Source of the DNA: Arcobacter cloacae
GTDB taxonomy: Bacteria; Campylobacterota; Campylobacteria; Campylobacterales; Arcobacteraceae
Direction of reading: 5' to 3'
DNA length: 64,000 bases
Assembly: GCF_013201935.1 (NCBI RefSeq)
Contig: NZ_CP053834.1
Coordinates: 124,001 to 188,000 of the forward strand
Position numbers and translations under genes: made by a program. Shown here piece by piece: positions 45,662 to 55,393 of this stretch. Positions within the stretch are counted from its first letter, which is position 1. Every line of letters begins with the position of its first letter. The notes under the pieces were generated by a model, which saw nothing but the letters and a program-made list of their open reading frames with translations, ran no database searches and was not told the DNA's origin.

Positions 45662-46689
45662 TTTATTAATCCTTTTGCTCTTGCTAATTCCATTGCACAA
45701 TCATCAATCATATCTTCTTGACCACCAATCATTCCTCTTTTACCTAATTCAACAAGTAAAGTTCTAGCATCTATTCCATACTTCTCTTCAGCTCGTCTTG
45801 CAAATAATAAAAATGAAGAATAAACTCCTGCATATCCTAAAGTAATAGAATCTCTTGAAATTCTTGTCGGTTTCCCCATAATAGGTAATGCTATATCTTC
45901 AGCAGCATCTTCTATTGCATCTAAATCTATTCCAGTGTCTACACCCATTCTATTACAAACTGCTACTAAAACTTCTGTTGCAGTATTTCCAGAACCTGCT
46001 CCAAATCCAGCAAGTGATGCATCAATTCTTGTTGCTCCTGCTTCAATTGCAGCAAGTGAATTTGCAACACCCATTGATAAGTTATTATGACCATGGAATC
46101 CTATTTCAATATCATTTCCAAACTCTTTTTTTAGTATAGCTATTCTAGCGCTTACATCATCAGGCAACATATAACCAGCTGAATCAGTTGCGTAAATTGT
46201 TTTTGCTCCATAAGATACCATTTTAGCTGCTTCTTGAAGTAATTTTTCAGGAGTAACCATATGAGCCATCATTAAAAAACCAACCGTATCTATTCCCATA
46301 GAAACAGCTGCTTTTATATGCTGTGCTGAACAATCTGCTTCAGTACAATGAGTAGCAACTCTAACCATAGAAATACCATGTTTAACTGCACTTTCTAAAT
46401 CTTTTACAATCCCAATTCCAGGAAGCATAAGTGCAGAGATTTTTGCATTTTTCATATAAGGAACAACAGCATCTAACCACTCTTCATCTGTATGTTTTCC
46501 AAAACCATAATTTAAAGAACTTCCTCCAAGACCATCACCATGAGTAACTTCAATATAAGGAACACCTGCACTATCCATTGCCGTTGACATTTTAGTCATC
46601 TCTTCCAATGAAAACTGATGTCTAATAGAGTGCATTCCATCTCTTAAAGACATATCATGAATTTTTATTTTTTTTCCTCTTAAATCCAT
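45658..46689 (-). CDS. dmpG: 4-hydroxy-2-oxovalerate aldolase
   Basis: 343 aa. HMG-CoA-lyase-like barrel: [20 protein letters not shown] with base and metal ligands at the N-terminus, [10 protein letters not shown] with metal histidines, and a C-terminal communication domain. It yields pyruvate and acetaldehyde, the latter channelled to DmpF, which is encoded next to it (2-nt gap). Confidence 0.95.
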   Translation of the reverse strand: MDLRGKKIKIHDMSLRDGMHSIRHQFSLEEMTKMSTAMDSAGVPYIEVTHGDGLGGSSLNYGFGKHTDEEWLDAVVPYMKNAKISALMLPGIGIVKDLESAVKHGISMVRVATHCTEADCSAQHIKAAVSMGIDTVGFLMMAHMVTPEKLLQEAAKMVSYGAKTIYATDSAGYMLPDDVSARIAILKKEFGNDIEIGFHGHNNLSMGVANSLAAIEAGATRIDASLAGFGAGSGNTATEVLVAVCNRMGVDTGIDLDAIEDAAEDIALPIMGKPTRISRDSITLGYAGVYSSFLLFARRAEEKYGIDARTLLVELGKRGMIGGQEDMIDDCAMELARAKGLIK

Positions 46690-46691
46690 TT

Positions 46692-47573
46692 TTATGCTCC
46701 TTTTATCTTTTGTGCCATTTGCTCTGCTATATTTGTAGCAGCAGCTGTGATAATGTCTAAATTACCTGCATATTTAGGTAAATAATCCCCTAGTCCCTCT
46801 ATTTCTAACCATATAGAAATCTTTTTCCCATCAAAAACTGGTCCATTTTTAAGTGTATATCCTGGAATAAATTTTTGCATAGTTTTTACCATTTCATTTA
46901 CTGATTTGATTATTGCTTCTTGATTTGGTTCTTCTTTAGTTAAACAATGTATTGTATCTCTCATCATCAAAGGCGGTTCTGCTGGATTTAATATAATAAT
47001 TGCTTTACCTTTTTTTGCACCACCAACTACTTCTATTCCAAGTTTTGTAGTTTCTGTAAATTCATCAATATTAGCTCTTGTTCCTGGACCCGCTGATTTT
47101 GAAGCAGCTGTTGCAATAATCTCAGCATATTCAACCTCTTGAATTTTTGAAACAGCTGCAATCATAGGAATTGTTGCTTGTCCACCACAAGTTACCATAT
47201 TTACATTTTGTGTATCTTGAGCTAATAATTCTTCAAGATTCACAGAAGGTACGCAAAAAGGTCCAATAGCAGCTGGTGTTAAATCAATAACCTTAACTCC
47301 AAGCTCGGCTAATTTTCTGTTATTTTCACCATGAACATAAGCAGATGTTGCATCAAAGGCAATTTTTACTCCATCTTCTTTAATAAAAGGAAGTAATCCC
47401 TCTACACCATCAGCAGTAATTTTCATTCCTGCTTCTTTTGCTTTTTTTAATCCATCTGAATCAGGGTCAATTCCTACCATCCATAAAGGATTTAAAATAT
47501 CGCTTCTTTTAAGTTTATACATTAAATCTGTTCCAATATTTCCAGATCCAATTAATGCGCAATTTATTTTCAT
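46692..47573 (-). CDS. dmpF: Acetaldehyde dehydrogenase (acylating)
   Basis: 293 aa from ATG 47573, chosen for the AAGGA ribosome site; the earlier ATG would overlap dmpE. NAD motif [11 protein letters not shown] and catalytic C129 in [13 protein letters not shown]. It converts acetaldehyde, NAD and CoA to acetyl-CoA, with DmpG as channel partner. Confidence 0.94.
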   Translation of the reverse strand: MKINCALIGSGNIGTDLMYKLKRSDILNPLWMVGIDPDSDGLKKAKEAGMKITADGVEGLLPFIKEDGVKIAFDATSAYVHGENNRKLAELGVKVIDLTPAAIGPFCVPSVNLEELLAQDTQNVNMVTCGGQATIPMIAAVSKIQEVEYAEIIATAASKSAGPGTRANIDEFTETTKLGIEVVGGAKKGKAIIILNPAEPPLMMRDTIHCLTKEEPNQEAIIKSVNEMVKTMQKFIPGYTLKNGPVFDGKKISIWLEIEGLGDYLPKYAGNLDIITAAATNIAEQMAQKIKGA

Positions 47574-47589
47574 ATTTATTCCTTTACTA

Positions 47590-48384
47590 CTATACAAATC
47601 TACAAGAAGCAGACCCTATTCCACCAATGTTTATAGTCATATTATCACCTGGTTTTATCGTTACCATAGCACATAAAGCACCTGAAAGAATAACTTCACC
47701 AGCTTTTAGACCAACACCAAATTCACCCAGTTTATTTGCAAGCCAAACAACAGCATTTACAGGACTTCCTAAAGCTGCTGCTCCTGCTCCTGTGTGCAAT
47801 AACTCTCCATTACACTCTAAAGTAATTCCACAAGTTGTTAAATCAACATCTCTAGGATCTACTGCATTTCCACCAAATACTATATATCCACAAGAAGCAT
47901 TATCAGCTACTGTATCTTGAATTTTTATTTTCCAATCTTGAATTCTTGAATCAACTATTTCAAAACAAGGCATTACAAATTTTGTTGCTTTTAAAACATC
48001 AGCAGCTGTAACTCCTGGTCCTTGAATATCTTCTTTTAAAACAAATGCTATTTCACCCTCGGCTTTTGGTTGAATCATTTTGTTTGTTACATCAATTACA
48101 TCACCATCAGAATAAATCATATCTGATAGAAGATATCCAAAATCAGGTTGATGAACTCCAAGCATATTCATAACTACTTTTGAAGTAACTCCAATTTTTT
48201 TACCAATAATCTTAGAGTTATCATCTTGCATTCTTCTTTTTAAAAAATGGTGTTGAATTGCATAAGCATCTTCTATAGTTGAGTCTAATTCTTTATTAGA
48301 AATAGGCTCAATTGTATAGTTTCCTTTTAATGCTTCGTATAATTCATTTCCATATTTTTCTATTTTTTCATTAGTCATTCCCAT
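47590..48384 (-). CDS. dmpE: 2-hydroxypenta-2,4-dienoate (2-oxopent-4-enoate) hydratase
   Basis: 264 aa, FAH-like fold with [36 protein letters not shown] and C-terminal [14 protein letters not shown] lies 7 nt before ATG 48384. It adds water to give 4-hydroxy-2-oxovalerate for DmpG. About the same length as its paralogue dmpH; order and neighbours decide which is which, so a swap with dmpH is the main uncertainty. Confidence 0.88.
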   Translation of the reverse strand: MGMTNEKIEKYGNELYEALKGNYTIEPISNKELDSTIEDAYAIQHHFLKRRMQDDNSKIIGKKIGVTSKVVMNMLGVHQPDFGYLLSDMIYSDGDVIDVTNKMIQPKAEGEIAFVLKEDIQGPGVTAADVLKATKFVMPCFEIVDSRIQDWKIKIQDTVADNASCGYIVFGGNAVDPRDVDLTTCGITLECNGELLHTGAGAAALGSPVNAVVWLANKLGEFGVGLKAGEVILSGALCAMVTIKPGDNMTINIGGIGSASCRFV

Positions 48385-48394
48385 ATTAAAACCC

Positions 48395-49852
48395 TTACAT
48401 TTTTATACAAATATTTTTTAATTCTGTATAGAATTCAAGTGAATGATGTCCACCTTCTCTTCCAATACCTGAACCTTTCATTCCACCAAAAGCAGTTCTT
48501 AAATCTCTTAAGAACCAAGAGTTAATCCACACAATTCCTGAATCAATTTTTGAAGCAACTCTATGAGCTTTATCTAAATCTTGAGTAAAAATTGTAGAAG
48601 CTAATCCATATTTTGTATCATTTGCCATTTTGATAACTTCTTCTTCAGTATCAAAAGGAGCAATATGACAACAAGGTCCAAATACCTCTTCTTTTACAAC
48701 TGTTGCCGTTTCAGGAAGTCCTGTCCAAATTGTTGGCTCAACAAAGAATCCATTTGCTAAATCACCTTCCATTTTAGGAGCTCCTCCACCAAGGATAATA
48801 TTTGCACCCTCTTTTTTAGCTATATCATAAAACTCTAATACTTTATCTCTATGAGCAGCACTAACTACTGGTCCCATATCAACTGTTTCATCATTATAAA
48901 TACCAAGTTTGATTTTGCTTGCTCTCTCTTTTAATTTTGAAACAAATTCATCAAAAATTCTTCTTTCAACATAAACTCTTTCTGTTCCTAAACAAACTTG
49001 CCCAGAGTTTGCAAATACTGATCTATATGTTTCAGCAATAGCTTTATCCATATCACAATCAGCAAAAATAATAGCTGGGTTTTTTCCACCAAGCTCTAAA
49101 GATACATCTCTTACACCTTTTGAACAAGCTTGCATAATCATCTCACCTGTTTTTGTTTCACCTGTAAATGTAATAGCATCTATATCTTTATGAGCTGTTA
49201 ATAAATTCCCCGTAATACTACCTTTTCCTTGAACTACGTTATATGCCCCTGCTGGAACTCCAACTTTACTCATAACTTCACCAAGTAATGAAGTCGTAGT
49301 TGGTGTAACTTGTGATGGTTTAACAACAACTGTATTTCCACAAGCCATAGCTGGACCTACTTTCCAAGTCATAAGTAATAATGGTAAATTCCAAGGAGAA
49401 ATAACAGCTATTACACCTTTTGGTTTTCGTACACTGTAATTAAACATTTTTCTACCATCTGGAGTATCTGCTTGATATGCTTCATCAGCATGAGATTTCA
49501 TAGTATCTGCAAATACTTTGAAATTTGCAGCTCCTCTTGGAATATCAATATGTCTTGCAATGTTATAAGGTTTTCCTGTATCTAAACACTCTGCTTCTAA
49601 AAAATCATCAAATCTTCTATCAATTTCATTTGCAATTTCATACATTAAAGCAATTCTGTCATTTAACTTCATTTGCCCCCACTCACCTGTAAGTGCTGCC
49701 TTTGCTGCTGCAACCGCTGCATTTACTTCATCTTCTCTTCCTAAAGCAACTTTTGATAAAAGTTGTCCTGTCATTGGGTTTATATTGTCAAAAAACTCTC
49801 CGCATTTTGAATCTAAAAATTGTCCGTTAATATAGTGTTGTACTTTTTTCAT
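48395..49852 (-). CDS. dmpC: 2-hydroxymuconic semialdehyde dehydrogenase
   Basis: 485 aa aldehyde dehydrogenase. SPWNLPLLL with the oxyanion asparagine, FTGETKTG for NAD, catalytic base E253 (LELGGK) and nucleophile C287 (NSGQVCLG). It oxidises the catechol ring-cleavage product to 2-hydroxymuconate. Start overlaps the stop of the GlcG-like gene by 1 nt. Confidence 0.94.
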   Translation of the reverse strand: MKKVQHYINGQFLDSKCGEFFDNINPMTGQLLSKVALGREDEVNAAVAAAKAALTGEWGQMKLNDRIALMYEIANEIDRRFDDFLEAECLDTGKPYNIARHIDIPRGAANFKVFADTMKSHADEAYQADTPDGRKMFNYSVRKPKGVIAVISPWNLPLLLMTWKVGPAMACGNTVVVKPSQVTPTTTSLLGEVMSKVGVPAGAYNVVQGKGSITGNLLTAHKDIDAITFTGETKTGEMIMQACSKGVRDVSLELGGKNPAIIFADCDMDKAIAETYRSVFANSGQVCLGTERVYVERRIFDEFVSKLKERASKIKLGIYNDETVDMGPVVSAAHRDKVLEFYDIAKKEGANIILGGGAPKMEGDLANGFFVEPTIWTGLPETATVVKEEVFGPCCHIAPFDTEEEVIKMANDTKYGLASTIFTQDLDKAHRVASKIDSGIVWINSWFLRDLRTAFGGMKGSGIGREGGHHSLEFYTELKNICIKM

Positions 49853-50277
49853 TATTTTAATCCTATTTTTTCAATTGCATATTTTGCACATATAATATCT
49901 TCCTCTTCCGTTCCGCCTGAAACACCAATAGCTCCAACTTTTGCACCATCTTCAAAAATAGGCAATCCTCCACCAAAAGGAATAAGTCTATTTCTATTTG
50001 AAAATCCTTGTTCTAAGTGAGGTAATTGTTTAAAAATTTCCGTCCATTGAGCAGTAGGAAATCCAAAACTAGCACTTGTAAAAGCCTTATCTTTTGCAAT
50101 ATCTATTGAATGAATAAATGATTCTTCCATTCGTAAAAAAGCCTTTTCTAAGCCTTTATTATCCACAACACTTACGTTTATAGAAATATTTAACTCTTCT
50201 GCTTTTTCAATTGCAAAAAGACAAGCTTCCATTGAAGCTTGTCTTGATATTGATTTTTGTATTACTGTTGTATTCAT
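49852..50277 (-). CDS. GlcG/HbpS-like (DUF336) protein of the meta operon
   Basis: 141 aa from ATG 50277, chosen because longer starts lie inside dmpB. Family marks: VSVVDNKGLEKAFLRMEES, KDKAFTSASFGFPTA, PFGGGLPIFEDGAKVGAIGVSGGTEEED. DUF336 proteins often accompany extradiol pathways; roles in haem binding or protection have been proposed for relatives, but the function here is not established. Confidence 0.85.
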   Translation of the reverse strand: MNTTVIQKSISRQASMEACLFAIEKAEELNISINVSVVDNKGLEKAFLRMEESFIHSIDIAKDKAFTSASFGFPTAQWTEIFKQLPHLEQGFSNRNRLIPFGGGLPIFEDGAKVGAIGVSGGTEEEDIICAKYAIEKIGLK

Positions 50278-50278
50278 A

Positions 50279-51223
50279 TTATCTGTACGCATGTAAAGTA
50301 TAAGCTGTTGTGAATGCACCATTTTCAACACCTGTATGGTAGAAAATTCCTCTCCATAACTCATCTTCAGTCCATGTAATAACAGGCATATCAGGTTGAG
50401 CTAAATATCCAAGCCCTGCAAATGTTTCAAGCCTATGTCCTGATGGGTCAAAGAAATAAATAGTTTCACCTCTTGTAATTCCATGTCTTTGTGGAGTTAC
50501 ATCAATTTTTACATCATGCATTGCCATAACATCAGCTGCTCTTAAAATATCATTCCATCCATCTAAGAAAAAAGCAAAATGATGCATACCAACTTCAGGA
50601 CCTGCCACAAATGCAATATCATGTGGAGTTGTTGAACAAGCTAACCAAGTTGCTGCTTGTAAAGAACCATTTGGACCTACACAAACTTGCTCTGTTAATG
50701 TAAAATCAAAAACATCAATAAAGAATTTAGTAACTTCCATAACTGACTCAGGACCTTGACACATCATTAAAGCATGATCAATCCAATGTGCTTTTATTCC
50801 TTTACCTTCAAATGGCCAAGGAGCTGGATTTGTATCACCTGTATCTTTTCCTATAAACTCTTTATGCGCATATAAAATAAAATCATGCCCACTTGGTAGT
50901 TTAAAAGATAAACTTCTTCCACAATCAGCTACTACTCCTGCTTCTAAAAATTGTGTTGAAATTCCATAATTTTCTATTTTGATTTTTAATTCATCTAAAT
51001 CTGAATCATTTCTAACTTTATAAGCTATTCTATTAAATGTTGCCTCTTCACTTGGTCTTAAAATAAGACTATATTTATCCCACTCATCCCAGCATTTTAA
51101 ATATAATGTACCATCTGCATCTTCTCTTGTAACTGTTAAACCCATTATGTTTACATAATAATTTCTTGATTCTTCAATATTTAACACATTAAGATCTACG
51201 TGTCCAATTCTCATAATTCCCAT
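50279..51223 (-). CDS. dmpB: Catechol 2,3-dioxygenase (extradiol, type I)
   Basis: 314 aa, two vicinal-oxygen-chelate domains. Iron(II) ligands fit H150 (HWIDH), H214/H215 (MHHFAF) and E266 (HRLETFAG). It opens catechol between C2 and C3 to 2-hydroxymuconic semialdehyde. AAAGGA lies 7 nt before ATG 51223. Preceded by its reactivating ferredoxin gene. Confidence 0.95.
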   Translation of the reverse strand: MGIMRIGHVDLNVLNIEESRNYYVNIMGLTVTREDADGTLYLKCWDEWDKYSLILRPSEEATFNRIAYKVRNDSDLDELKIKIENYGISTQFLEAGVVADCGRSLSFKLPSGHDFILYAHKEFIGKDTGDTNPAPWPFEGKGIKAHWIDHALMMCQGPESVMEVTKFFIDVFDFTLTEQVCVGPNGSLQAATWLACSTTPHDIAFVAGPEVGMHHFAFFLDGWNDILRAADVMAMHDVKIDVTPQRHGITRGETIYFFDPSGHRLETFAGLGYLAQPDMPVITWTEDELWRGIFYHTGVENGAFTTAYTLHAYR

Positions 51224-51243
51224 TTTAATTCCTTTGTTATAAA

Positions 51244-51552
51244 TTAATTTCCAAGCGTATAAAGCTCTGATTTTGGTTTTCCTATAAACTCTATTTCCAT
51301 ATCACTTTTTGGGAAAGTTCTACAAGCTAAAACTATATTTGAACTCTCTTCCTCTTCTGTTATATGTTTTCGATTCATTTTTAGTTTTTCAAAATCACCA
51401 CTATGAACCAATATTTTACAAACACCACATGCACCATTGTGACACCCTCTTGGAACCAAATCTGTACAAGTAGATAAAGAAGCCATAAGATGTTTATCTT
51501 GAGTACAAGCTCTTTGTTTTTCTTTATTTTTAACTAAGATATTATGTTTCAC
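51244..51552 (-). CDS. dmpQ: 2Fe-2S ferredoxin of the meta pathway (XylT/DmpQ type)
   Basis: 102 aa plant-type ferredoxin with cluster cysteines C37, C42, C45 (PRGCHNGACGVCK) and C77 (VLACRTFP). XylT-type ferredoxins re-reduce the oxidised iron of catechol 2,3-dioxygenase. It is the first gene of the meta operon, with a ~79-nt leader from the predicted start. Confidence 0.92.
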   Translation of the reverse strand: MKHNILVKNKEKQRACTQDKHLMASLSTCTDLVPRGCHNGACGVCKILVHSGDFEKLKMNRKHITEEEESSNIVLACRTFPKSDMEIEFIGKPKSELYTLGN

Positions 51553-51637
51553 AAATATCCCTTTTTTTTGAATTTAAGATATAAACAAAACGTCTATACC
51601 TTTCATTAAAAGTAAAAGTTGCCTTTTAACTATGGGA

Positions 51638-51669
51638 ACTATACTTTAAATAATTCGCATAAAAATCGC
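51638..51669 (-). promoter_or_regulatory. Phenol-type box and promoter of the meta-cleavage operon
   Basis: On the minus strand GCGATT (51669-51664), 5 nt, GCGAAT (51658-51653), exactly 9 nt, TATAGT (51643-51638). No -35 hexamer, as expected for an activator that contacts sigma-70. Confidence 0.75.
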
Positions 51670-51815
51670 GATTATCTCTTTTTCTAAATTTTTTTGTTTT
51701 TTTCTTTTAAAAGTTCTATAAGCTCGATAATTTCGTTAGTTTGAGTATAGAATAAATTCAATTTGACTAGATTTGGAAAGATTAGTTCATTTCTTTATAT
51801 ATTAAATGGAGTATA

Positions 51816-51833
51816 TTTAGTATATAAACTAAA
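51816..51833. promoter_or_regulatory. HipB operator candidate 1
   Basis: TTTAGTATATAAACTAAA is a near-palindrome (TTTAGT/ACTAAA). The same 18-mer, inverted with two changes, recurs at 51877-51894, 61 bp away. Placement before hipB suggests autoregulation by DNA looping or cooperative binding. Confidence 0.5.
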
Positions 51834-51876
51834 TGTAAAGTAAATATTAATTTTAATACTTATATAATTAGTCATA

Positions 51877-51894
51877 TTTAACTTATATACTAAA
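51877..51894. promoter_or_regulatory. HipB operator candidate 2
   Basis: TTTAACTTATATACTAAA equals the reverse complement of the first element at 16 of 18 positions. It ends 25 bp before hipB ATG, in the likely promoter. Confidence 0.5.
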
Positions 51895-51919
51895 TAAAAG
51901 TATTAATAAAAGAGTAAAA

Positions 51920-52132
51920 ATGGAACCAACTGTTAATAAAATAGGAAAAATCATAAGAAAAAGAAGAAAAGAGTTAAATCTTGAGTTAAAAGATTTACAG
52001 GATTATTCAGGGATAAATTATGCTTCAATTTCAGATATTGAAAATGGAAAAGCAAATCCAACAATTAAAACTCTTGAAAAGCTTTTAGATGTATTAGGTA
52101 TGCAAATAAATATTGAAGTTGTGAGTAAATAA
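51920..52132 (+). CDS. hipB: HipB-type XRE antitoxin
   Basis: 70 aa, one Cro/C1-type HTH covering nearly the whole protein (IIRKRRKELNLELKDLQDYS, YASISDIENGKANPTIKTLE, LLDVLGMQINIEV). It would repress its own operon and bind the kinase complex. Its stop overlaps the next start by one base. Confidence 0.9.
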   Translation: MEPTVNKIGKIIRKRRKELNLELKDLQDYSGINYASISDIENGKANPTIKTLEKLLDVLGMQINIEVVSK

Positions 52133-52458
52133 TGCAAAGAGCTAAAGTTTTTAGAAACAATATATTTGCTGGATTACTTAGCAAGTTTAGTGAAAGTGAA
52201 TATAGTTTTGTTTATGATAAAGAGTATTTAAAGTTACCAAATATAAAACCTATTAGTTTAACTTTACCTTTACAAGAAGATGAATTTAAATCAAATCATT
52301 TATTTCCTTTTTTTTATAATTTATTAGCTGAAGGTAAATTAAAAGATATACAGTGTCATGAACTAAAGATTGATAAAAATGATGATTTCTCAAGATTAAT
52401 TCTTACTACAAAAGAGAATACTATTGGTTCAATTACAATTTTAAAAGATGAGATATAA
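52132..52458 (+). CDS. hipS: HipS-like protein (separate HipA N-terminal subdomain)
   Basis: 108 aa corresponding to the N-subdomain 1 of HipA: AKVFRNNIFAGLLSK, YSFVYDKEYL, PISLTLPLQEDEF, LFPFFYNLLAEG. In ordinary HipA this is fused to the kinase; in HipBST it is a separate protein that acts as antitoxin. Ends 2 nt before the kinase gene. Confidence 0.85.
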   Translation: MQRAKVFRNNIFAGLLSKFSESEYSFVYDKEYLKLPNIKPISLTLPLQEDEFKSNHLFPFFYNLLAEGKLKDIQCHELKIDKNDDFSRLILTTKENTIGSITILKDEI

Positions 52459-52460
52459 AT

Positions 52461-53456
52461 ATGCAAAATGATACTTGTTTAGGTTGTTTAGCAACTAATA
52501 AAAAATTAACTAATAACTATTGTTCTAAATGTATAAAAGAACTCTTTGATGGAATAATTCCAAATCCATTAAATTTTGATAGGGTTGAATTTATTAAAAA
52601 AAGAGCTGAATTATCTTCTAGAATGTCAATTTCTGGAGTTCAAGATAAAATCTCTTTAACTTTTGAGAAAAAAGATTTAGTTCCAACTGTAACTAATGGA
52701 AAATATATTTTAAAACCAATTACAAGTGGAGATGGACATATCCAAAATGAAAAAGATATTGTTGCAAATGAACATATCTCTATGCTTATTTCTAAAAATA
52801 TTTTTAATATTCCAACGGCAACTTGTGGATTAATTCAATTTAGTGATAAAGAACTTGCATATATTACTAAAAGATTTGATTATGATGAAACAAGAATAAA
52901 ATATGATCAAGAAGATTTTGCAGGAGTTTTAGAAGTATCTGCTTTTACCCATGGTGAAAATTATAAATATGATGCTTGTAGTTATCTTGATTGTGCAAGG
53001 ATGATAAAAAAACATATTGCAACAAGTATAGTTTCAATTGAAGACTTTTTTAAAAGAATAATTTTAAATTATCTAATTTGTAATGGTGATGCCCACTTAA
53101 AAAACTTCTCACTGTATAGTAAACCAAATTCTAATGAATATTTTCTAACTCCAAATTATGATTTATTAAATACTAGATTTCATGTAAATGAAAAATATGG
53201 TGATATGGCACTAGATTTATTGGATGATTATACATCTACTTATGAAAAATATGGATATTACACATATGATGATTTTAAAACCTTTGCAAAATATATAGAT
53301 TTACCAGAAATTAGATTTAATAAAATTATGAAATTTATAGAAGATTCATATCCAAAAGTTGAAGAACTAGTCAATAAATCATTTTTAAGCCAAGAAGCAA
53401 AAGAGTTTTATATAAAAAACTATAAAGATAGAATGAAGAGATTGAGAGTGAAATAA
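52461..53456 (+). CDS. hipT: HipT-like serine/threonine kinase toxin
   Basis: 331 aa. It starts with a zinc-finger-like CLGCLATNKKLTNNYCSKC. Then the P-loop region RMSISGVQDK, where SIS matches the two regulatory serines of HipT; YILKP carries the ATP lysine; NYLICNGDAHLKNFSL and PNYDLLNT are the catalytic and metal-binding motifs. Known HipT phosphorylates tryptophanyl-tRNA synthetase and halts translation; target here is inferred only. Third gene of a compact hipB-hipS-hipT operon. Confidence 0.87.
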   Translation: MQNDTCLGCLATNKKLTNNYCSKCIKELFDGIIPNPLNFDRVEFIKKRAELSSRMSISGVQDKISLTFEKKDLVPTVTNGKYILKPITSGDGHIQNEKDIVANEHISMLISKNIFNIPTATCGLIQFSDKELAYITKRFDYDETRIKYDQEDFAGVLEVSAFTHGENYKYDACSYLDCARMIKKHIATSIVSIEDFFKRIILNYLICNGDAHLKNFSLYSKPNSNEYFLTPNYDLLNTRFHVNEKYGDMALDLLDDYTSTYEKYGYYTYDDFKTFAKYIDLPEIRFNKIMKFIEDSYPKVEELVNKSFLSQEAKEFYIKNYKDRMKRLRVK

Positions 53457-53475
53457 AAAATATTAAAGAACAACT

Positions 53476-54282
53476 TCATATCAATGAATAAATCATTTTT
53501 ATACTAAGAACTAAAGGTATTAAAGAGAATAATTTTTTCATCAAATCTACATTTATTTTGTGAACTAACATAACTCCTATTGGAGCAGTTAAATAACTTG
53601 CACTTGCAACACAAATAAGTGCAGGAATTGAAACAAAACCTAAAGTATAAGTTTCCATTGAAGTATGACTCCAACCATTTATTATATAACCTAAAGTTCC
53701 GCTAACAGCAATTGGTAAACCAATAGCTGAAGATGTAGCAATTGCTTTTTTTATATCAATATTTTGAATTAGTAAATATGGAACACTCATTATTCCTCCA
53801 CCAATAGAAACTAGTGAAGATAAAGCACCAATAGTTCCACCTGATAAAATATGTGTTTTTGCTGTAAAAATTTTATTTTCAGGTTTTGGTTTTTTACCTA
53901 TAAACATCATAATAGCTGAGTAAAACATAAAACAAGCAAAGATTATAGATAAATAAAATGAGTCTAATTTTGAAGCTATAAATGTAGCTAAAAAAGTTCC
54001 TATAATAATACCTGGAACCATCATCTTTACAACATCCCAAACTATTGCTTTTTTCTTTTGTTGAGCTTTGATACTTGAAATAGAAGTAACTATTATAATA
54101 GCCATTGAAGTTCCTAAAGCTAAATGAACAACACTATTTTCAGCTATTGTATTATTTGCTAAAAACATAGCTGTTAAAACAGGAACTATGATTCCTCCAC
54201 CACCTATTCCAAAAAGTCCAGAAACTACTCCAACAAATGAACCTAAGGCTAAAAAATAAATAATAGTTTGAATATCTAACAT
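53476..54282 (-). CDS. TSUP-family (TauE/SafE) anion exporter
   Basis: 268 aa, about eight helices, with the duplicated family motif GLFGIGGGGIIVPVL (~20-34) and SIGGGIMSVPYLL (~158-170). These carriers move small organosulfonates, sulfite or organic anions. It lies downstream of dmpP past a terminator, so it may be expressed by read-through or its own promoter. Convergent with hipT. Confidence 0.88.
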   Translation of the reverse strand: MLDIQTIIYFLALGSFVGVVSGLFGIGGGGIIVPVLTAMFLANNTIAENSVVHLALGTSMAIIIVTSISSIKAQQKKKAIVWDVVKMMVPGIIIGTFLATFIASKLDSFYLSIIFACFMFYSAIMMFIGKKPKPENKIFTAKTHILSGGTIGALSSLVSIGGGIMSVPYLLIQNIDIKKAIATSSAIGLPIAVSGTLGYIINGWSHTSMETYTLGFVSIPALICVASASYLTAPIGVMLVHKINVDLMKKLFSLIPLVLSIKMIYSLI

Positions 54283-54302
54283 GATAATCCTTTAAAATAA
54301 AA

Positions 54303-54332
54303 AAAGATACAACTTTTAATAGTTGTATCTTT
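54303..54332 (-). terminator. Terminator after dmpP
   Basis: Perfect 12-bp stem (54303-54314 with 54321-54332), 6-nt loop, then seven T's and an AT-rich tail on the minus strand. It separates the phenol hydroxylase operon from the TSUP gene. Confidence 0.85.
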
Positions 54333-54333
54333 A

Positions 54334-55392
54334 TTAAATAGATTTAAAAAGAGGACTTTTTATTCTGTCACTATGTAAATCAGCTTTTGAGAAGAATTTC
54401 TCAGTATGTATATCTTTTTCAAATAATCTTCCTTGCATAAGTGCTGTAATACAAGCTTCACTCATCATAGGAGGTCCACATAAGTATGCTTTATTTCCTG
54501 TAAACTGATTATTATAAAGTTTTTTAGCTACATCATTTGTAAAACCTACTTCACCACTCCATGAGGGATTCTCATTATTTGATAAAACAGGAATATATTT
54601 AAAATTTAAATATTTCTTTTCCAAATCCCTAAACATATCCGCATAATATAACTCTTCTTCATTTCTTGCTCCATGAAAAAGTGTAATAGGAAGTGTACAT
54701 CCATTTTCTAACTCATCTAAAATCATAGATTTTGGACTTGAAAGTCCTGAACCACCTGCAAAAAATATCATTGGTTTATTTGCACTTCTTTTTACAAAAA
54801 ATCTTCCAAAAGGTCCAGTTATTTTTCTTCTATCACCAACTTTTACATTTTGATGAATCCAAGGTGTTGCTTCACCATCTGGAATAAGTCCAATATTTAA
54901 CTCTATTATTTTCCCAGTACTTGGTTGATTTGCAAGTGAAAATGCTCTTGGTTCATCAAATCCTGGAACATGATAGTTTATATATTGCCCTGCTTGAAAA
55001 TCCAACTCTTCATCTAACTCAATCCAAAGTCCAAGAATCCTAGGAGTTAACATCTCTCTTTTTATAACTGTTCCCCAAATATCTTTTACTTTTATGTTTC
55101 TAGCATCTACATCTACATCTATATCTGCTTCAATTACAACATCATCAACTGCTGTTGCTGTACAAGCTAGACAATATCCATCTTCTCTTTCACTCTCCAT
55201 CAAAGCAAAAAAAGAAGCATCTCCTAAATCAACCTCACCTTCTAAAACTTCCACTTTACAAGTTCCACAAAGTCCATGATTACAAGCATGAGGAAGATAA
55301 ACTCCTTGTCGTAGAGCTGCATCAAGAAGGGTTTGCCCTTCTTGAACTTCTACTATATCTCCTGTTGGTTCTATCTCTAATTTGCAAGCCAA
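54334..55392 (-). CDS. dmpP: Phenol hydroxylase reductase component
   Basis: 352 aa. N-terminal 2Fe-2S ferredoxin domain with C37, C42, C45 and C77, then FAD-binding (RAFSLANQP) and NAD-binding (FFAGGSGLSSPKSMI, YLCGPPMM) domains. It passes electrons from NADH to the diiron hydroxylase. Last gene of dmpKLMNOP, 1 nt after dmpO. Confidence 0.95.
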   Translation of the reverse strand: MACKLEIEPTGDIVEVQEGQTLLDAALRQGVYLPHACNHGLCGTCKVEVLEGEVDLGDASFFALMESEREDGYCLACTATAVDDVVIEADIDVDVDARNIKVKDIWGTVIKREMLTPRILGLWIELDEELDFQAGQYINYHVPGFDEPRAFSLANQPSTGKIIELNIGLIPDGEATPWIHQNVKVGDRRKITGPFGRFFVKRSANKPMIFFAGGSGLSSPKSMILDELENGCTLPITLFHGARNEEELYYADMFRDLEKKYLNFKYIPVLSNNENPSWSGEVGFTNDVAKKLYNNQFTGNKAYLCGPPMMSEACITALMQGRLFEKDIHTEKFFSKADLHSDRIKSPLFKSI

Positions 55393-55393
55393 T

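Larger units (their letters stand above)
51553..51919. other. 367-bp divergent intergenic region, dmpQ versus hipB
   Basis: No gene fits here. The left part holds the dmpQ promoter with its RCGAWT tandem site (51638-51669). The right part holds two related 18-bp elements before hipB (51816-51833, 51877-51894). The piece between (about 51680-51810) is AT-rich with nothing else I can support. Confidence 0.7.

Noticed and set aside
47555-47920. 121-aa plus-strand ORF opposite dmpE
   Set aside because: Shadow of the conserved dmpE frame.
52132-53456. hipS/hipT as a frameshifted single hipA
   Set aside because: HipT has its own N-terminal cysteine motif and start, both frames are intact, and the split equals the known HipBST arrangement.
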